From Microcyclospora pomicola (lineage: Eukaryota; Ascomycota; Dothideomycetes; Capnodiales): 64,000 nt of DNA. Of this stretch, positions 34,036-46,215 are shown piece after piece. Where the stretch lies: contig NHNY01000024.1 of NCBI GenBank assembly GCA_002786065.1, forward strand, positions 128,030-192,029, in the 5' to 3' direction. A program made the translations under genes and the position numbers. The notes beneath the pieces are model-generated. The model saw only the letters and a list, made by a program, of their open reading frames with translations, was not told the origin of the DNA and did not search any database. Every line of letters starts with the position of its first letter. Positions within the stretch are counted from its first letter, which is position 1.

Positions 34036-37000
34036 ATGCTGCATGGGACGGCGACGTCTACGGTAACATCTCCATCTGCTTGCCGAGGATCCAAATCGTC
34101 GGCGACGTCTGCAGCCAAGCACCACCGATACTCTTCACGCAGCAACTCCTTTTCTTCGGCATCAATAGTGACGGTCACCTGTGCAGGTTCACTCAGCTCT
34201 GCCACGACGAGTGCGCGTGCCCCAGGGATGCCAATGCGTTCCCAAAGCCCTGCAGAACCTTCGCTTATCGCGTTACGGGTAGGGCGCGACTCGGCGACGC
34301 ATGAGCACAGACGACGAAAAAGTGTAGCAGTAGACAACGCAGAGATTGATGGCCCAAACACAGGTACTCGCTGGTCGCATGCGACAAGTGCCAGCGTTGC
34401 TTCATACCCTGATAGTCGGCGGAGCCGAGCGAGCAGCGGTGCGGCGTTGGCAAGCACTTTCGCCAACTCTCCATACTCAGTATCAGACCGCACCAAAGTT
34501 AACGAAGACACGTCCCCCAATGGCAGTCCGCGACGGAACAAGTTGCCATATCGACAAAATTCGCCTCCACCAAGTCCTGAACGACGAAGGCGTCGAGTTT
34601 CACGACCAGATTTTGTCAATTCTTTGACAGCGCTACCCCCTTTGTATGCGACCACCGCGGCGCCAAATGCATTTGCTCTTGGATCCCCGGCAGCAAATGC
34701 GTCGAGTGTTGTAACTCCACCAGCATCCTCGTCATACGCACAAAATTATTTCAACTACGACACTTCCCCACGGCAAGCGGTAACGATGAAACAGCATGTT
34801 GTGTCACGGAATACTGCGACCTCAAGCGCGGCCTCAACACACGTGCGCGGGCCGACAGCGATCTCCCAAGAGCAACAGTCCCCTCAGCGAAGACCGAAAA
34901 CGGCAAGTAGTCAAACCAATTCCTCGAGACCATCTACAGGAGGTGGAGATGGAACTGGCCATCGAAGGCAAAAGACCCGTGATGAGCATGACAAAGACAA
35001 GAAAGGGATGCTATCCAGAGCCCTGCAGAAGGCCAACACTGCAGTGCTGTTGGATAACGCGCAGAACTTTGAAGGGGCACTTGAGGCATACAACGATGCG
35101 TGCAGGCTTCTGCAGCAAGTGATGGATAGAAGCTCTGCACCTGAAGACGTCCAAAAGCTGGAAGCTATCAAGATGACGTATACAAACCGCATCGAGGAGC
35201 TTGAGGAATCCGAGTTAAACCGGGCCACAGTCACGATTGACAAGGATCTTCCTGCCAGACCTATGAGTAACGATAGTATAGCGAAGCCCGAGGCATCCAT
35301 AACGGACCACATTGCCCGGAGCAGCGATCGCGGTATGTCAGAACGACAAATGCAGGGAATCAAGTCGCCAGATCAGGGCGATGTGCAAAGCGACGAACAT
35401 AGCTACAAGAGAGCCATTGCACCACAAGCCGACTCGATAATTGCAGGGACTTACACCGACTCGCAAAGAGAATCCGATATCTCAGCACGTCCCTCAGCAC
35501 TAAAGCTCCAGACCAAACTACACATGGAAATGCCGCTTCGAAACGTACCTCATGTTGCATCTCAGGCATCCTTCTTGTCTCCGGCTGACCTCAAACCATA
35601 CATGCCTGCGCCTTTGACGCCGCGTCATAAACCTTCGACTGAGGGGTTCATTTGGAATAATACCCCTACTGAAGAGCCCATGTCCTCCCCCGAGAAGACT
35701 GCTCCGCATGAGCATGAAATTTCAGAAACCCCCTCGAATCCGCCCATGCTTCATCGCAGGACAAGTACGACGTCTACTTCATGGTTGGGGACGATAGAGG
35801 AATCTGGAGCATCGTCTCCGACGTCCGTGCATTCCAAGTCTTCTACGACTGGCCTTAGGCGAAAGCACATCCGAAGCCAGAGCGGCGACACCGACCCCGA
35901 CTTCGATGCTGCGTTTGATGCCGCCGTTGAAGCTGCTTATGATGAAGGTCTAGAGCCAGATCTTGAAGCGCGTAAGCGACGTGAAACCGCGCTCATGCAC
36001 AGCCAGAACGACTCTATCGACAGCACGAGCAGTGCTATGTTGAACGCCCTGACGCCGGTCAAGGAAGCGTTCTCCGGCATTAGCGAAGAAGAACGAAATG
36101 CGGCTGAAGAAGAACGAATCCTGGACGAGATAACCGCAGAATATGCCCAAGGCTTCAATTTTAACTTGTCGAACAAGTCGGCAGAACCCCGTCAATCAGA
36201 CTCTAGCGGATATTCGAGAAGCACCTGGCAAAGCTCACAAGCATCTATGGACCGGACCACAGCCGCGACATCCCTGTCTACTGTGGCTGAAGACGGGTTG
36301 TCCGCTCGTTTCGCAGAAGGCGGTCTCGGCACTCCAGCACCAGTCAACACTATCAGACGTGAGCCACCAATGCACTTGCCTCCTGCGCCTCCGCCACCTA
36401 ATACCGATCTACCTCAACTGCCTGGCTCGGCGCAAAACCGTGCTTCGACTGTCAGAAGCCGGAGATTATCTGGTCAGAATGCTAAGCAACTCAAGATCCA
36501 CACGTCGACCGGATCAAAAGAATTCGGCCGGCAACGAGCATCGACATTTGATCAGTCACCAAGTCCTAGACATGATGCTTTCAACATCAACGTGCCTGGA
36601 CTCGCAGCCCCTGATGGACCGAAAACATCGGATGCTCAGCCTATCCGGGCGCTGAAGTCTCCACCCTCACTTCAGTTACGGTCTGCAATGTCAGATACTG
36701 GGGTGCCAACATTAGCAAGGGAAGGAGAATGGCGACGCAGCCTAGACGAGATGGGCGATCAAGCTCCTACCAGTGCAAGGCCGCTGCTGTTTCGCAAGAA
36801 CAAGTCTTCGATGAGTCTCCGAGCAGAGCACATGGTACTCTTGGCATCTCCTGACGTCGAACACACCCCATTCATCATGACCCCCATGAGTGCCACGTTC
36901 ATGCCATTCGCGTCCAAGCGCAATCAGGATCCTCTCCACTCGCAACGCGCCGTGCAGCCCATGATGGATGGAGGCGTCGCTGATGGCACTAGCCCTGATG

Positions 37001-38078
37001 GTATCTACCTCTTCGACACATTTCTTTCGACTCAGCAGCAAGCGAGCTCACCAAGACAATATGGATCGACTCCAAACATTCTGGAGCCCTGCCCAGAATC
37101 TGTTTTGCTCCGACCGTTTTGGCTGATGCGAGCCCTGAGCTCAACACTGACTCATCCGCGTGGCGGGTACGTCACCAATCGGCTATTCGTCCCGCGCGAG
37201 GTCTGGCAGACGAAGAATGTTAAGCTTAAGTCAGTAGAGGACAAAGTCGCCAATTGCGATCTGCTCACTGCCGCTCTTGGTCGCCTGGCTGGTGTAGACA
37301 CATTCGATGCGGACGCTGTTATGATCGAATTGCAGAGCTTCGAAGAGATCATGGAGCGAGTACAAACGTCGTTAACGAGAAAGCTTGGCGGAGAAGTCGG
37401 CGTGCAAGGGCTCGCTGGAACCTTCAAGGACGCAGCGACTGGTGCACCCCCCAACTACAGCACTGGTCAAGGTGCCGATACTACATCTGGCGCCGAGAAA
37501 ACTAAAAGCAAAGAGAGCAAAGGCAGCTACCTTTCGTCCTGGCGCAAGCTACGTAGCAAGAGCTCGGGGGCACCTCTGAACAGTGGATCGGCGATCAACC
37601 GAATGGCGGAGAAAGACGTGCCCACGATGCCGTCTGTCCCTATGACGAGCTTTGTGCCGGTCGAGCGACGGGGACATAAAAGAGACATCCGTCATTTGAC
37701 CTTTGAGGGCCCTAACAAGGATTATATGGAGTCCCTGGCCCGTCTCTTCGAAGGCGCACAAGTGCTCGGTAAGTGCAGCCTCTTATTGAAACCCCTTACG
37801 CGAGCCTTTGATGTATAAGCTCTTGACTGCAAATACGGTCGTTCCATGACCATCACCCATGAAACACACGCTAACATTTGAGTCACTTAGATCACATCGC
37901 GCGCCAAGTTGAAGATCCTGGCCTCAAACACTCCTCCCCCACCCACGTTGGGCTTGAACTCAGCATCCGCCACGCTGCCGAATTCTTCGGCTTCTACATC
38001 TGTCGGTTTGTCATGACGGATCTCAGCACGCTATTGGACAAATACGTCAAACGAGGTACCGAGTGGGTGCTCGCCTAG
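34036..38078 (+). CDS. Large MIT-domain protein
   Basis: MIT domains bind ESCRT-III tails or microtubule-linked partners in endosomal sorting and cell division. Exons are 34036-37768 and 37891-38078, intron 37769-37890 (122 nt, GTAAGT to TAG), giving 1,306 residues. The MIT helices span about 322-390 (LSRALQKANTAVLLDNAQNF, ALEAYNDACRLLQQVM, TYTNRIEEL). The rest is largely disordered, Ser/Pro-rich and phosphosite-like, with a helix near 615-700 (EEERNAAEEERILDEITAEY). A conserved C-terminal domain at about 1000-1306 includes LRPFWLMRALSSTLTHPRGG and LFVPREVWQTKNVKLKSVEDK, and is completed by exon 2 (HIARQVEDPG, FVMTDLSTLLDKYVKRG). Homologues across filamentous fungi have the same N-terminal APGMPxRSQSP word and C-terminal block. 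Start at 34036 is the first ATG of the long frame; 34228 or 34234 could also serve. Confidence 0.88.
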
Positions 38079-39259
38079 TACGTTCGAAGTAGAACGAAGG
38101 TCACCGTCGATCCACCTTCACAGTCATGAAAGTCCGTACCTCTTGTACATTGGGCCAAGCAGAACCACAAATCAACGAATTATTGCCATATATCTACCTC
38201 TTCACGCTTCCCCTGATCGATCCAGCCGATAGGGTCACGACCATGCGTGCAATGCCCTCGTCTTGGATGTTTTCTCTTGAGCTAGCGGCATCAGGACTGG
38301 GAGCAGCAGTCATTTTCATGTCTGACGGTACGCGACTTGATGACGCTGCATTTCTATCATCACGATTTTCAGGCCAGAGGAGCGCCGCTTTCCTCGTCTT
38401 GACATCGTTACTGCTGTCCCTCTTTCTGTTTTGTCAGACGTCACGTCACGTTAGACCGTGTCGCGTTATGTCTCGTTTGTGTTTGTTTTCTCGCGAGCGA
38501 TGATATCCCCTCATTTACGTCCCCTTTTTGGCTTCATTTTCGGCGAGGACGGAGAGAAAACCTTGAGATGTGTTACCTTTATATGCACATATGTGCCCGA
38601 AATATCTACGTATGTAACGATGTACATATACTTTCTTGCAGAGTATCTTGATGTGAGCATGGTTCACAGGGAAAACGGCAGTTGTGATTCTTCGTGTCGA
38701 ACTAGAACTCAATTATTGTAACGAACATCTCCGCACTCATCCTAGCAGCTCTATTAAACCAGTGCCACGACCTTTCAAGAATGAATTATAAAATCATAGT
38801 GGCCCGAACACCGAGCCACGATCGTGAGGACCAGCGCTGTTCAACGTCGAGAATACCCGGAGATTACGGCCGTTTACATTAATGCCGCCCTCGCTTCCCC
38901 AAGCCACAGCCTCATGTCCTCCGCGGCAATGGGTTGGTTCAATAATTGGCGACAACTTCCATCAAGGAAGTGCCGTGCCCATGTACACATTCCGCAGACT
39001 GAGTGAAGGGGGCCCATTCCGCGGCCGAGACTGCTTGGCGAGCACGCTTCCATGGTTCACGTCCTCGACACCTCTGGACATCCATTGAACGAGTCGGGCG
39101 CCAAGCGAGCTCCGTCCACTGATTCGGGGATTTGCAAATAGGAAGCCACGCGAGTCATGGCGTAGAGCTATGTAGTTCGCTTGCACGAATGGCTTGGCGC
39201 GGCTGGTGGCATCCGACTCTTCAGCCGGCTCGGAAGTCCGCGATGATGCAGCCTCATCA

Positions 39260-39280
39260 CTCTCTCTCTCTCTCTCTCTC
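39260..39280. repeat. (CT)n microsatellite
   Basis: A 21-bp alternating C/T tract. Confidence 0.9.
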
Positions 39281-39474
39281 ATCAGCAGCCGGCACACGTT
39301 TGGAGCGGATGCTGACACCTTCGCTTCGCGCTGCCGCGGATGCACGACACGCCATGTGATAACGTGGCTAGTTCGAAGCGCGTCGCTGCTTCTAGCCATA
39401 TCGGCGTTCGGTCCTCGTTTCGTGGCTCGACAATGGTGTGGCTACTCGTTCGTGGATGGAGCGTGGACGAGGGC

Positions 39475-39899
39475 TCATGATTGATGTTTGGATGGGAAGT
39501 CGCCGCAGCCGCAATCGATTGTACAGTGGTTGCTGACTGGATGCGCGGAGCTGTCGAGCGCTGGTTGTTGCTGCGTGTTGAGTTGCTTTCGTGAGTAGAG
39601 CAGTATGTGGCCGGAGATCGACGCGAGGAATGTGAGGTAGGTCTGCTCTGGGTTCAAGTTCATGGCTTGAGACTGTGCTTGAGTCGTGGGAACGGAGTTG
39701 TCCGCCATCTGCGACGGGAGCGAATATGCTATGGAGGGAAACATTCGGCGCTCTGGCACATTGGCTTCGAGGAGATTGTTGGATGGATCCAGGTTGGAAG
39801 ACATGGAAGTGAATCCATTGACAGCACAGAGCGATGTTATATCGTCCTCCTCTTCCAGATCACGGTGATACACGGAAGCAGCGTAACGATGGATTCTAG
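39475..39899 (-). CDS. Possible terminal exon or remnant of an unrecognised gene
   Basis: On the minus strand a frame of 140 codons follows a good 3' splice signal (ATAAATGCAG, ending at 39900) and runs to a stop at 39475. Codons end mostly in C or G as in the real genes nearby. Readable words include DDITSLCAVNGFTSM, LLEANVPERRMFPSIAYSLP and MNLNPEQTYLTFLASISGHI. The Gln/Asn/Ser-rich, weakly hydrophobic composition recalls C-terminal parts of fungal zinc-cluster regulators, but no DNA-binding domain is found upstream. No ATG precedes conserved-looking sequence in this frame, so an upstream exon is needed. A coding-like minus frame at 40468-40716 (LYENVKHMDLMLSKDSM) might belong to the same locus. 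This could be a decayed gene. Confidence 0.3.
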
Positions 39900-41786
39900 C
39901 TGCATTTATCTACAGAGGCTCGTTTAGACCGTCTGTGCCAACAACGATACTGCGAAGGGGATAGTAGAAAGGCCACATTTAGTGGCAGCATCGTATGGCG
40001 AGCTTCCTTGTGCAAGGTGTTACCGTGGGATGCATTGTGTGCCGTGACACAGACGAGAGGCAAGCGAGTCTGAGACTTTTGGTGATTTGAGATAACATGA
40101 GTACGTACTCCAACAGCACGGAAGCGAGGTAGCATCGCTAATCGGCAAGATCGTTCCAAGCGAGCGATGTATACCGGCATAGGGATGCAAGCAAGGTTCT
40201 TGACGATCCAGTCCTGGGCCGAGAAGGTTCCTAAGTGCTGTCCCCTGTCCGGACTGATCAGTAAACATTGTTACATGCCAGGATGACGTGAGGTTAGGCG
40301 AGTGTGTGTATAAAGGTAGTATCCCTGACAGCATTCGACCCTGGTTTGAGGTACCCTGCGCATGCATGGCTAGAGCTGACCGGGATAGCAACAGACTACG
40401 ACATCATTCCTGTTTCTTTTCTATACGACGGCGAACCAGGGTTTTGCTGACAGAATCGCGGAATGCTTCACGAATCCACACGGCGCTGCCGCAAAACCCA
40501 TTCCTTGAGGTCTCGACTTGCACTCATGGAGTCTTTGCTGAGCATCAAGTCCATGTGTTTTACGTTCTCGTAGAGCGTGTCCTGATGAGCCGTCCCGTGT
40601 AACGATATCCAGTCCCTCAGTCCAGGTGGGGGCCACTTCGGCAATTTAACGATTGTGCATACGTAAAGTAGACGGTCTCTCGGTACTGAACCGAAGTACA
40701 AGAGCGACAACTGCAATGGTCGTTCGTGGCGTCAAGATCGACCCCTAGCGGCTGTACCAATAAAACGTCTATCTCATCACAGTAACTACTGCACTCACAC
40801 CATCACACCACAATATTCTCACGTGAAACAGTGGTTCTCGGCGAGTCCAGCGAGCCTGCGTAGAGAGATGCATGGGGGCGTGGTTATAATGTTGGGCAGT
40901 CAGGTGGGATTATTGTTCGGTTGCGGCGAGCCACCTTCCGAGCGATAGTTCTTCCGTTGAGGATAGCTGGCTATATGTGCAGCGGACGGCGCTGTGGCGT
41001 TCCTCTTCAAGTCCAGTGTCAAATGAAGGTCATCCTGTTGGGTTTTGTTTTTCTCTTCAGAGACGTGAGATCTGGACAAAGGTATACAGTCTAGATCAGC
41101 TCATCGAGAGGAGCCATCTAGGTGAGCTCCACGGTACATCGAAGTGCGGTCCACGAAAATCAGGGGACCGCACCGATCGGCATACTGGTAATCTGGTATT
41201 GCGTGCAGTCCTCATTCCAGTAGTCCTGTTTCAGAGTCACAAGCCAGTATGAGCCGAGGATCTTGCTGCGGGCGTGGATAGCAAGACAAGAAGTCCCATC
41301 ACTCTGCGGTCGAGGTTTCATCGAATGACATGGCAATCATAGCTGTCCACTGCATCATCGCGCAATACGCTGGCCTGCATTTGCATGCTGATTGCGATAT
41401 ATTGAACGATACGCGTTGACAACGCGATTCGAGCTCGAGTGTCTCAATAATCCAAAAGGATCAAGCATAATCCTGATCCAGCAATAGTAGGACCGAGCTT
41501 AATACGACCACCGGCCATGTTGCCCCCACGGTCTTGAATTCTCGTCATAGAATCTCTATCTGTCATCTACCACACATCTTCCATCAATATCTCTTTTTCG
41601 ACAATGGTTTTGTTGGCCGGGATATAGACAAGATCCACTGTTGTGCTTTCCGATTTCGAACGTAATCGTAGCGGTAACTACCTTATCCGCCTCCGCTCAT
41701 CTCTGAGATCGGAAGCATTACGTGGGTTGTCAAACCACACCCACGTCGTGGAAGGCAACACCAGATTGCCACATACGAGTGCAATA

Positions 41787-43779
41787 ATGCCTTCGTACAT
41801 TGCGTTGGCCATTGTCGGCTTGGCCATCGCCTACGCTGTACACACATACCGATGCTTCGCTGCGAATCTTGCTGCTGCTAAAGCCTCGGGCATACCATAT
41901 TTTTGTAAGAATGAATCTCGTTGCATATCGTCTTGAACAATACTGATCATGCCCGATAAGGCACACCGATATTCACATTCAGTCCATTCTGGCTCCTCAC
42001 GCACAAGCTATGGTTGCCATTCCTCACAAGGCTTCCTAGTTCGTGGACATATCCATGGCTGGAGTGAGCTACATCGTCTCCTTATATGGAATGGACACCT
42101 ATACTCACGCTCATCGCAGCTACTTACTTCCAGAGTTTGGGTGGAACAAGAAATACGAAGCATATCGCCAATTTGGGTCAGATGTGTACCTTATAGTGGC
42201 GCCGGGAGCAAATTCTCTCCAGGTTGCTGATGCCGAAGCTATAAGCCAAATTACGACAAGACGCAATGACTTCCCGAAGCCCACATGGATGTACAAGTCG
42301 GTCGACCTGTTCGGTAAGAATGTCGTCAGCACGGAAGGCGCGGTATGGCGACACCACCGAAAAATCACCAGCCCTCCGTTCACCGAGAAGAACAACCACA
42401 TGGTCTGGGAGGAATCGCTCCACCAGGCGCAGAGCATGTTGACCAGCTGGGTTGGAACTTCTGGAAAAGCTAGCGGACCGATTTGGAATGTCGCCGAAAG
42501 CGCCATGCGCCTCAGTCTGCATGTCATCAGTCTGGCAGGTTTTGGAGAGCGCTTGACCTGGCCCCACGAGGAGGTCGAGAAGGAATTGACCAATGGCCAT
42601 ACCCTGAGCTTCAAGGAGGCTCTCGAGACGGTCTTGCACAAGATCATCATCATCATGCTCTCCCCATCCTGGCTGATGCGATCTTCGCCACTGGAGGCCC
42701 ACAAAGTGGCCAACCGAGCGCTGGTAGAGTGGAGGAAGTACATGAAGGAGATGTACCAGGACAAGAAGGAAGAAGTAGAGACTGGAGCGACACGTGATGG
42801 TATGGACTTGATGGGTGCACTCGTGAGAGGCGCTGGCATCACTTCCGAATCCTCTGGGAACTCAGGCAAATCTCCGTCCGGCGCAAAGCAACTCCTCACC
42901 GAGGACGAGATCCTCGGTAATGCCTTTGTATTCATCTTAGCAGGTCACGAAACCGCAGCAAACACCATCCACTTTGCCCTCATGTACTTGGCAATGCACC
43001 CATCCTCACAGAGGCATCTACAACAGGACCTGGACAAGATCCTTGGCGATCGGCCCATCTCAGAATGGACGTACGAAGAGGATGTCCCCAAGCTCTTTGG
43101 AAGCATGTGCGGCGCCGTGATGAACGAAGAGCTTCGCCTCATCCCGCCTGTCGTCGGCATTCCCAAATGCACGCTCGGCCAGCCGCAGGGCATGACTCTC
43201 AACGGCCGCCACGTCACCGTCCCGGCGAACTGCTACATCACACTCACCACACCCGCGCTCCACCGGAATCCGAAGCTCTGGCCGCACACCTCCGACGAGG
43301 ATCTAGTGACTTTCCGTCCGGAGCGCTGGCTGCTCGATCCCTCAAAGTCATCCAGCAATGCAGTTGACGACAAAGAACAGGCCCCGGCCGAAGAAGGCAT
43401 GGATTTCGATGGCCCGGACACCCGCCCCGACACTGCGCCCTCGCTGTTCCGCCCCGCCAAAGGCGCATATGTGCCCTTCAGCGACGGCTACCGCTCATGT
43501 ATTGGTCGTCGCTTCGCGCAAGTCGAGATCCTCGCTGTCATCGCGGTCCTCATGAAGAACTACAGCGTGGAACTGGACGTATCCATGTTCATGACGGATG
43601 CAGAGCTGGAGACCGCCACGCCCGAGGCGAAGAAGGAAGTGTGGCTGAAAGCGGTCGACCGCACGCATGACCTGTTGGACACGGCGATGCAAACGGTCAT
43701 CACCATCCAGATGCGCAAGGGCGCGGTGCCGATGCGATTCGTGCCACGTGGCCAAGAGAAGTTTCCCGTCTACGTATGA
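41787..43779 (+). CDS. Cytochrome P450, fungal family of unknown substrate
   Basis: Membrane-bound heme monooxygenase. Exons are 41787-41904, 41961-42063 and 42120-43779, with two introns of 56 nt, giving 626 residues. The N-terminal anchor IALAIVGLAIAYAVHTY is followed by AAAKASGIPYF and PIFTFSPFWLLTHKLWLPF, an order seen in a large ascomycete P450 group with ITTRRNDFPKP and FGKNVVSTEGAVWRHHRKI. I-helix AGHETAA, K-helix ExxR (NEELRL) and heme loop FSDGYRSCIG are intact. Joining exon 2 to exon 3 by the CGCAG acceptor gives WLDYLLPEFGW, matching relatives. An extended loop of about 40 residues precedes the heme site. Substrate is not evident and no pathway neighbours are present. It is convergent with the formamidase gene (160-bp gap). 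Confidence 0.93.
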
Positions 43780-43939
43780 GTTGTAAAGGGCGATTTGAAT
43801 GAACTTTCAGGATCAATACTGGCACCGCAAGAACGTGCGAGATCAGGTAGTGAAAGAAACTTATTTATAGAACGAACTAGACAGTCTTGACAAATGTACA
43901 GCCGCGGCTATGATATTTCCAAATGGATGAGAGTGCGCA

Positions 43940-45667
43940 TCAAGAACTTGCGAACGCACACGCACCGAGTTCTTTCTTCTGCGCGGGGACGTGAGGGGAG
44001 ATGTCGAAGTCGAAGATGTCGATCGGTAGGCCGAGAGTGGTGCAGCTATGGAGGAGGACGGATCGGGTCAGCCTCACTGTCAAATGGAAAGAGTGGCAAG
44101 CACGGATACAGCAGGAAGATACTCACGCATTGGGAATGTCCACGATGCCAGCAATATGGCCCTGAACGGGTGCGCACGAGAGCAAGAGGTAGATTTGGTA
44201 ATCATCGTAGCCTGCGCCACGGTTAAAGTCAGCATCGCTCGAATCTTCCGCCGCAGCTTGGTATTACTCGTCGGGTGCAAAGTAAAGTGGGACGACGACG
44301 ACTGACCATATCTCCGCAGATACTCGATTACACGCAGACACGTCTGGCGATACGCGACGGTGGCGTCGAGGTAGTGCTGTTTGCCGTGCTCGTCGACGCT
44401 GAAGCCCTCGAAGTAGATGTAGCGGCCAGGGCCGAAGGAGGGTTCCACAGGGCCGGGGATGTAGATGGGCGACTTCATGGCGAGTTGTTCCATGCCGCCT
44501 TTCATGACGGAGAACTGGGAGTACGGCGTCAGTACAGCTTAATCGGAGTGGAAGGCATGAAGATGAGGCAATAAGAGCAAGATGACTACGAACCTTGATG
44601 GTGATCTCGCCAGCCATTTCAATGGCGCCGCAGAAACTGATCTCGCCATCACCCTGCGAGAAGTGCAGGTCGCCCACGGAGAACTTGGCACCTTTGACGT
44701 GGACGGGGAGGAAGACTTTGCTGCCGCGGGAGAGGTTCTTGATGTCGCAGTTTCCGCCATGCTCGGGTCTGCCAGGCACGGTTCGGGCACCCTCTTTGCC
44801 CACCTTCTCTTTGATGGCAGCGTCGCCACCGCCGACGTGCACAGATTTAGGCTCAGGTGGTAGCGCCACGTCGCGTCCTTTGAGGTGGTCGATGTGAGCA
44901 CATTCCGAGATGAGTTGGCCTTCACGATCGTTCCATATCTTCAAAACTTCGGGAGAAGGCGCACAGCCGAGTATGCCTGGGTGGATGAGGCCAGCGAAGC
45001 GAACGCCAGGGATGTGGCGCGAAGAGCAATTGATGCCTTCGAAGTCCCAGATTGCCTTGGCTCTGCGATCAGCGTCAGCTGGAAATCCAGCAGAAAATCA
45101 TATCTGAGCTGAAGTACGCTTTGGGGTATATCTCATCTAGAAAGCCACCTCCATTCTCCTTGGCAAAGATGCCGGTGAATCCCCATGGCTGGTCTGGTAG
45201 AGGCTGCACATCTTGGATGTCCACGACCAACACGTCGCCTGGCTCTGCTGTCTCGATCTCAAATGGTCCGCTCAGGTAATGAACGCGTGTGAGATCGACG
45301 TTCAGAATGTCATCGGCGGAATCGTTGTTCTTGATCTGACCACCAGTCCAGTCCACGCATTGAATCTTTACGGTCTCGCCGTTCTTGATCGGTTCGCCGT
45401 AGGTCGGGACTGAGATGGCCGTTAGCTCTACCTGTCTCCGCTCTTCGCGCTCGTGGACGCACTGTCGGGATGCCAGCGGTTCTACATTCAGGAAGATGAT
45501 CGTATTAGCTTCTCATCCTGAAACACCAATCCAAGTACTCTGATTCGGCCATGACTGATATTAGACACCTTGATGGGAAGCAATGAACTTACATGCAGGT
45601 ACGGGAGCGTTCCGGCATCTGCTTCCAAGTCCACCTTGACTGCCGTTCGAAGTGCTTGCGTCGGCAT
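43940..45667 (-). CDS. Formamidase (acetamidase/formamidase family), seven exons
   Basis: Hydrolyses formamide to formate and ammonium, allowing its use as nitrogen source in the cytoplasm. Exons in order are 45593-45667, 45463-45481 (19 nt), 45118-45409, 44594-45062, 44307-44514, 44127-44211 and 43940-44045, giving 417 residues. Every join restores a family block: LHNRWHPDIP across the micro-exon, YPKAAKAIWDFEG, EITIKFSVMKGGM, RRYGYDDYQIY and DIPNACTTLGLPIDIFDFDI. Core signatures DWTGGQIKNNDSADD, EHGGNCDIKNLSRGSKV and GDLHFSQGDGEI are intact. Length equals the family norm (about 410). Intron sizes are 111, 53, 55, 79, 95 and 81 nt. Aspergillus fmdS is a functional relative; orthology is not proven here. 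Confidence 0.93.
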
Positions 45668-46215
45668 GTTGTTGAAATATGGTGGCTACCTCTGATCGAT
45701 CGTAGTAAATATGTAGACAATGATAGCAAGAAAGGACAAGAGATTGAGATTGAAACGAAATGCACCTGGTTATGACCTACAAGAGTGTCATGGGCGTGTT
45801 ATGACATGCATCTCAATGCGGGGCTACGATAAGAAGCTCAGAAATCGAGGTCGGTAAGGAAGCCATGCGATATGTCTGCATTGCCGAGAACATGAAAGGC
45901 GGAGAAGGAGGTCACTGACCTCCTCAGTGTCATCGATTCTAACGGAACAAGGAAGGCCGGCGGAGCTTTGGGGTGAGTTCCCAAGCTCTCCACGACTTGA
46001 GGCGATGTGGTTGGCGGTTGGTGGGGTAAGTTGAAGATAAGGTAGATGTAAGCGCGTCGATGCACGTCGCGGACACGATAGAATCGAACGCATTAAGTAA
46101 TACTTGTAAAGGAACAGTAAATACTTTCGTTTGCTCTCCTGTCGCCGGCCGGTGATAGCTTAGTTCAAGTCTGCGCGGCCAACCATGTAGGGAATGCAGT
46201 ACACTCCATCAAATA
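45668..46215. other. Intergenic: formamidase upstream region and AlkB 3' flank
   Basis: 548 bases with no gene. Minus-strand GATA words (TATCGT, GATAAG) occur and could be relevant to nitrogen regulation of formamidase, but this is only a composition-level observation. Confidence 0.4.

Larger units (their letters stand above)
38079..41786. other. Intergenic 3.7 kb with coding-like minus-strand fragments
   Basis: No complete gene recognised. It holds a (CT)n tract at 39260-39280 and a minus-strand exon-like stretch (39475-39899). A second coding-like minus frame lies at 40468-40716. The remainder shows only short shadows. Confidence 0.5.

Noticed and set aside
33954-34655. Minus-strand frame opposite the start of the MIT-domain gene
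   Set aside because: Antisense shadow of the Ser-rich leader.
46079-46091. Minus-strand GTTCGATTC, resembling a tRNA B box
   Set aside because: No T-stem pairing and no upstream A box.
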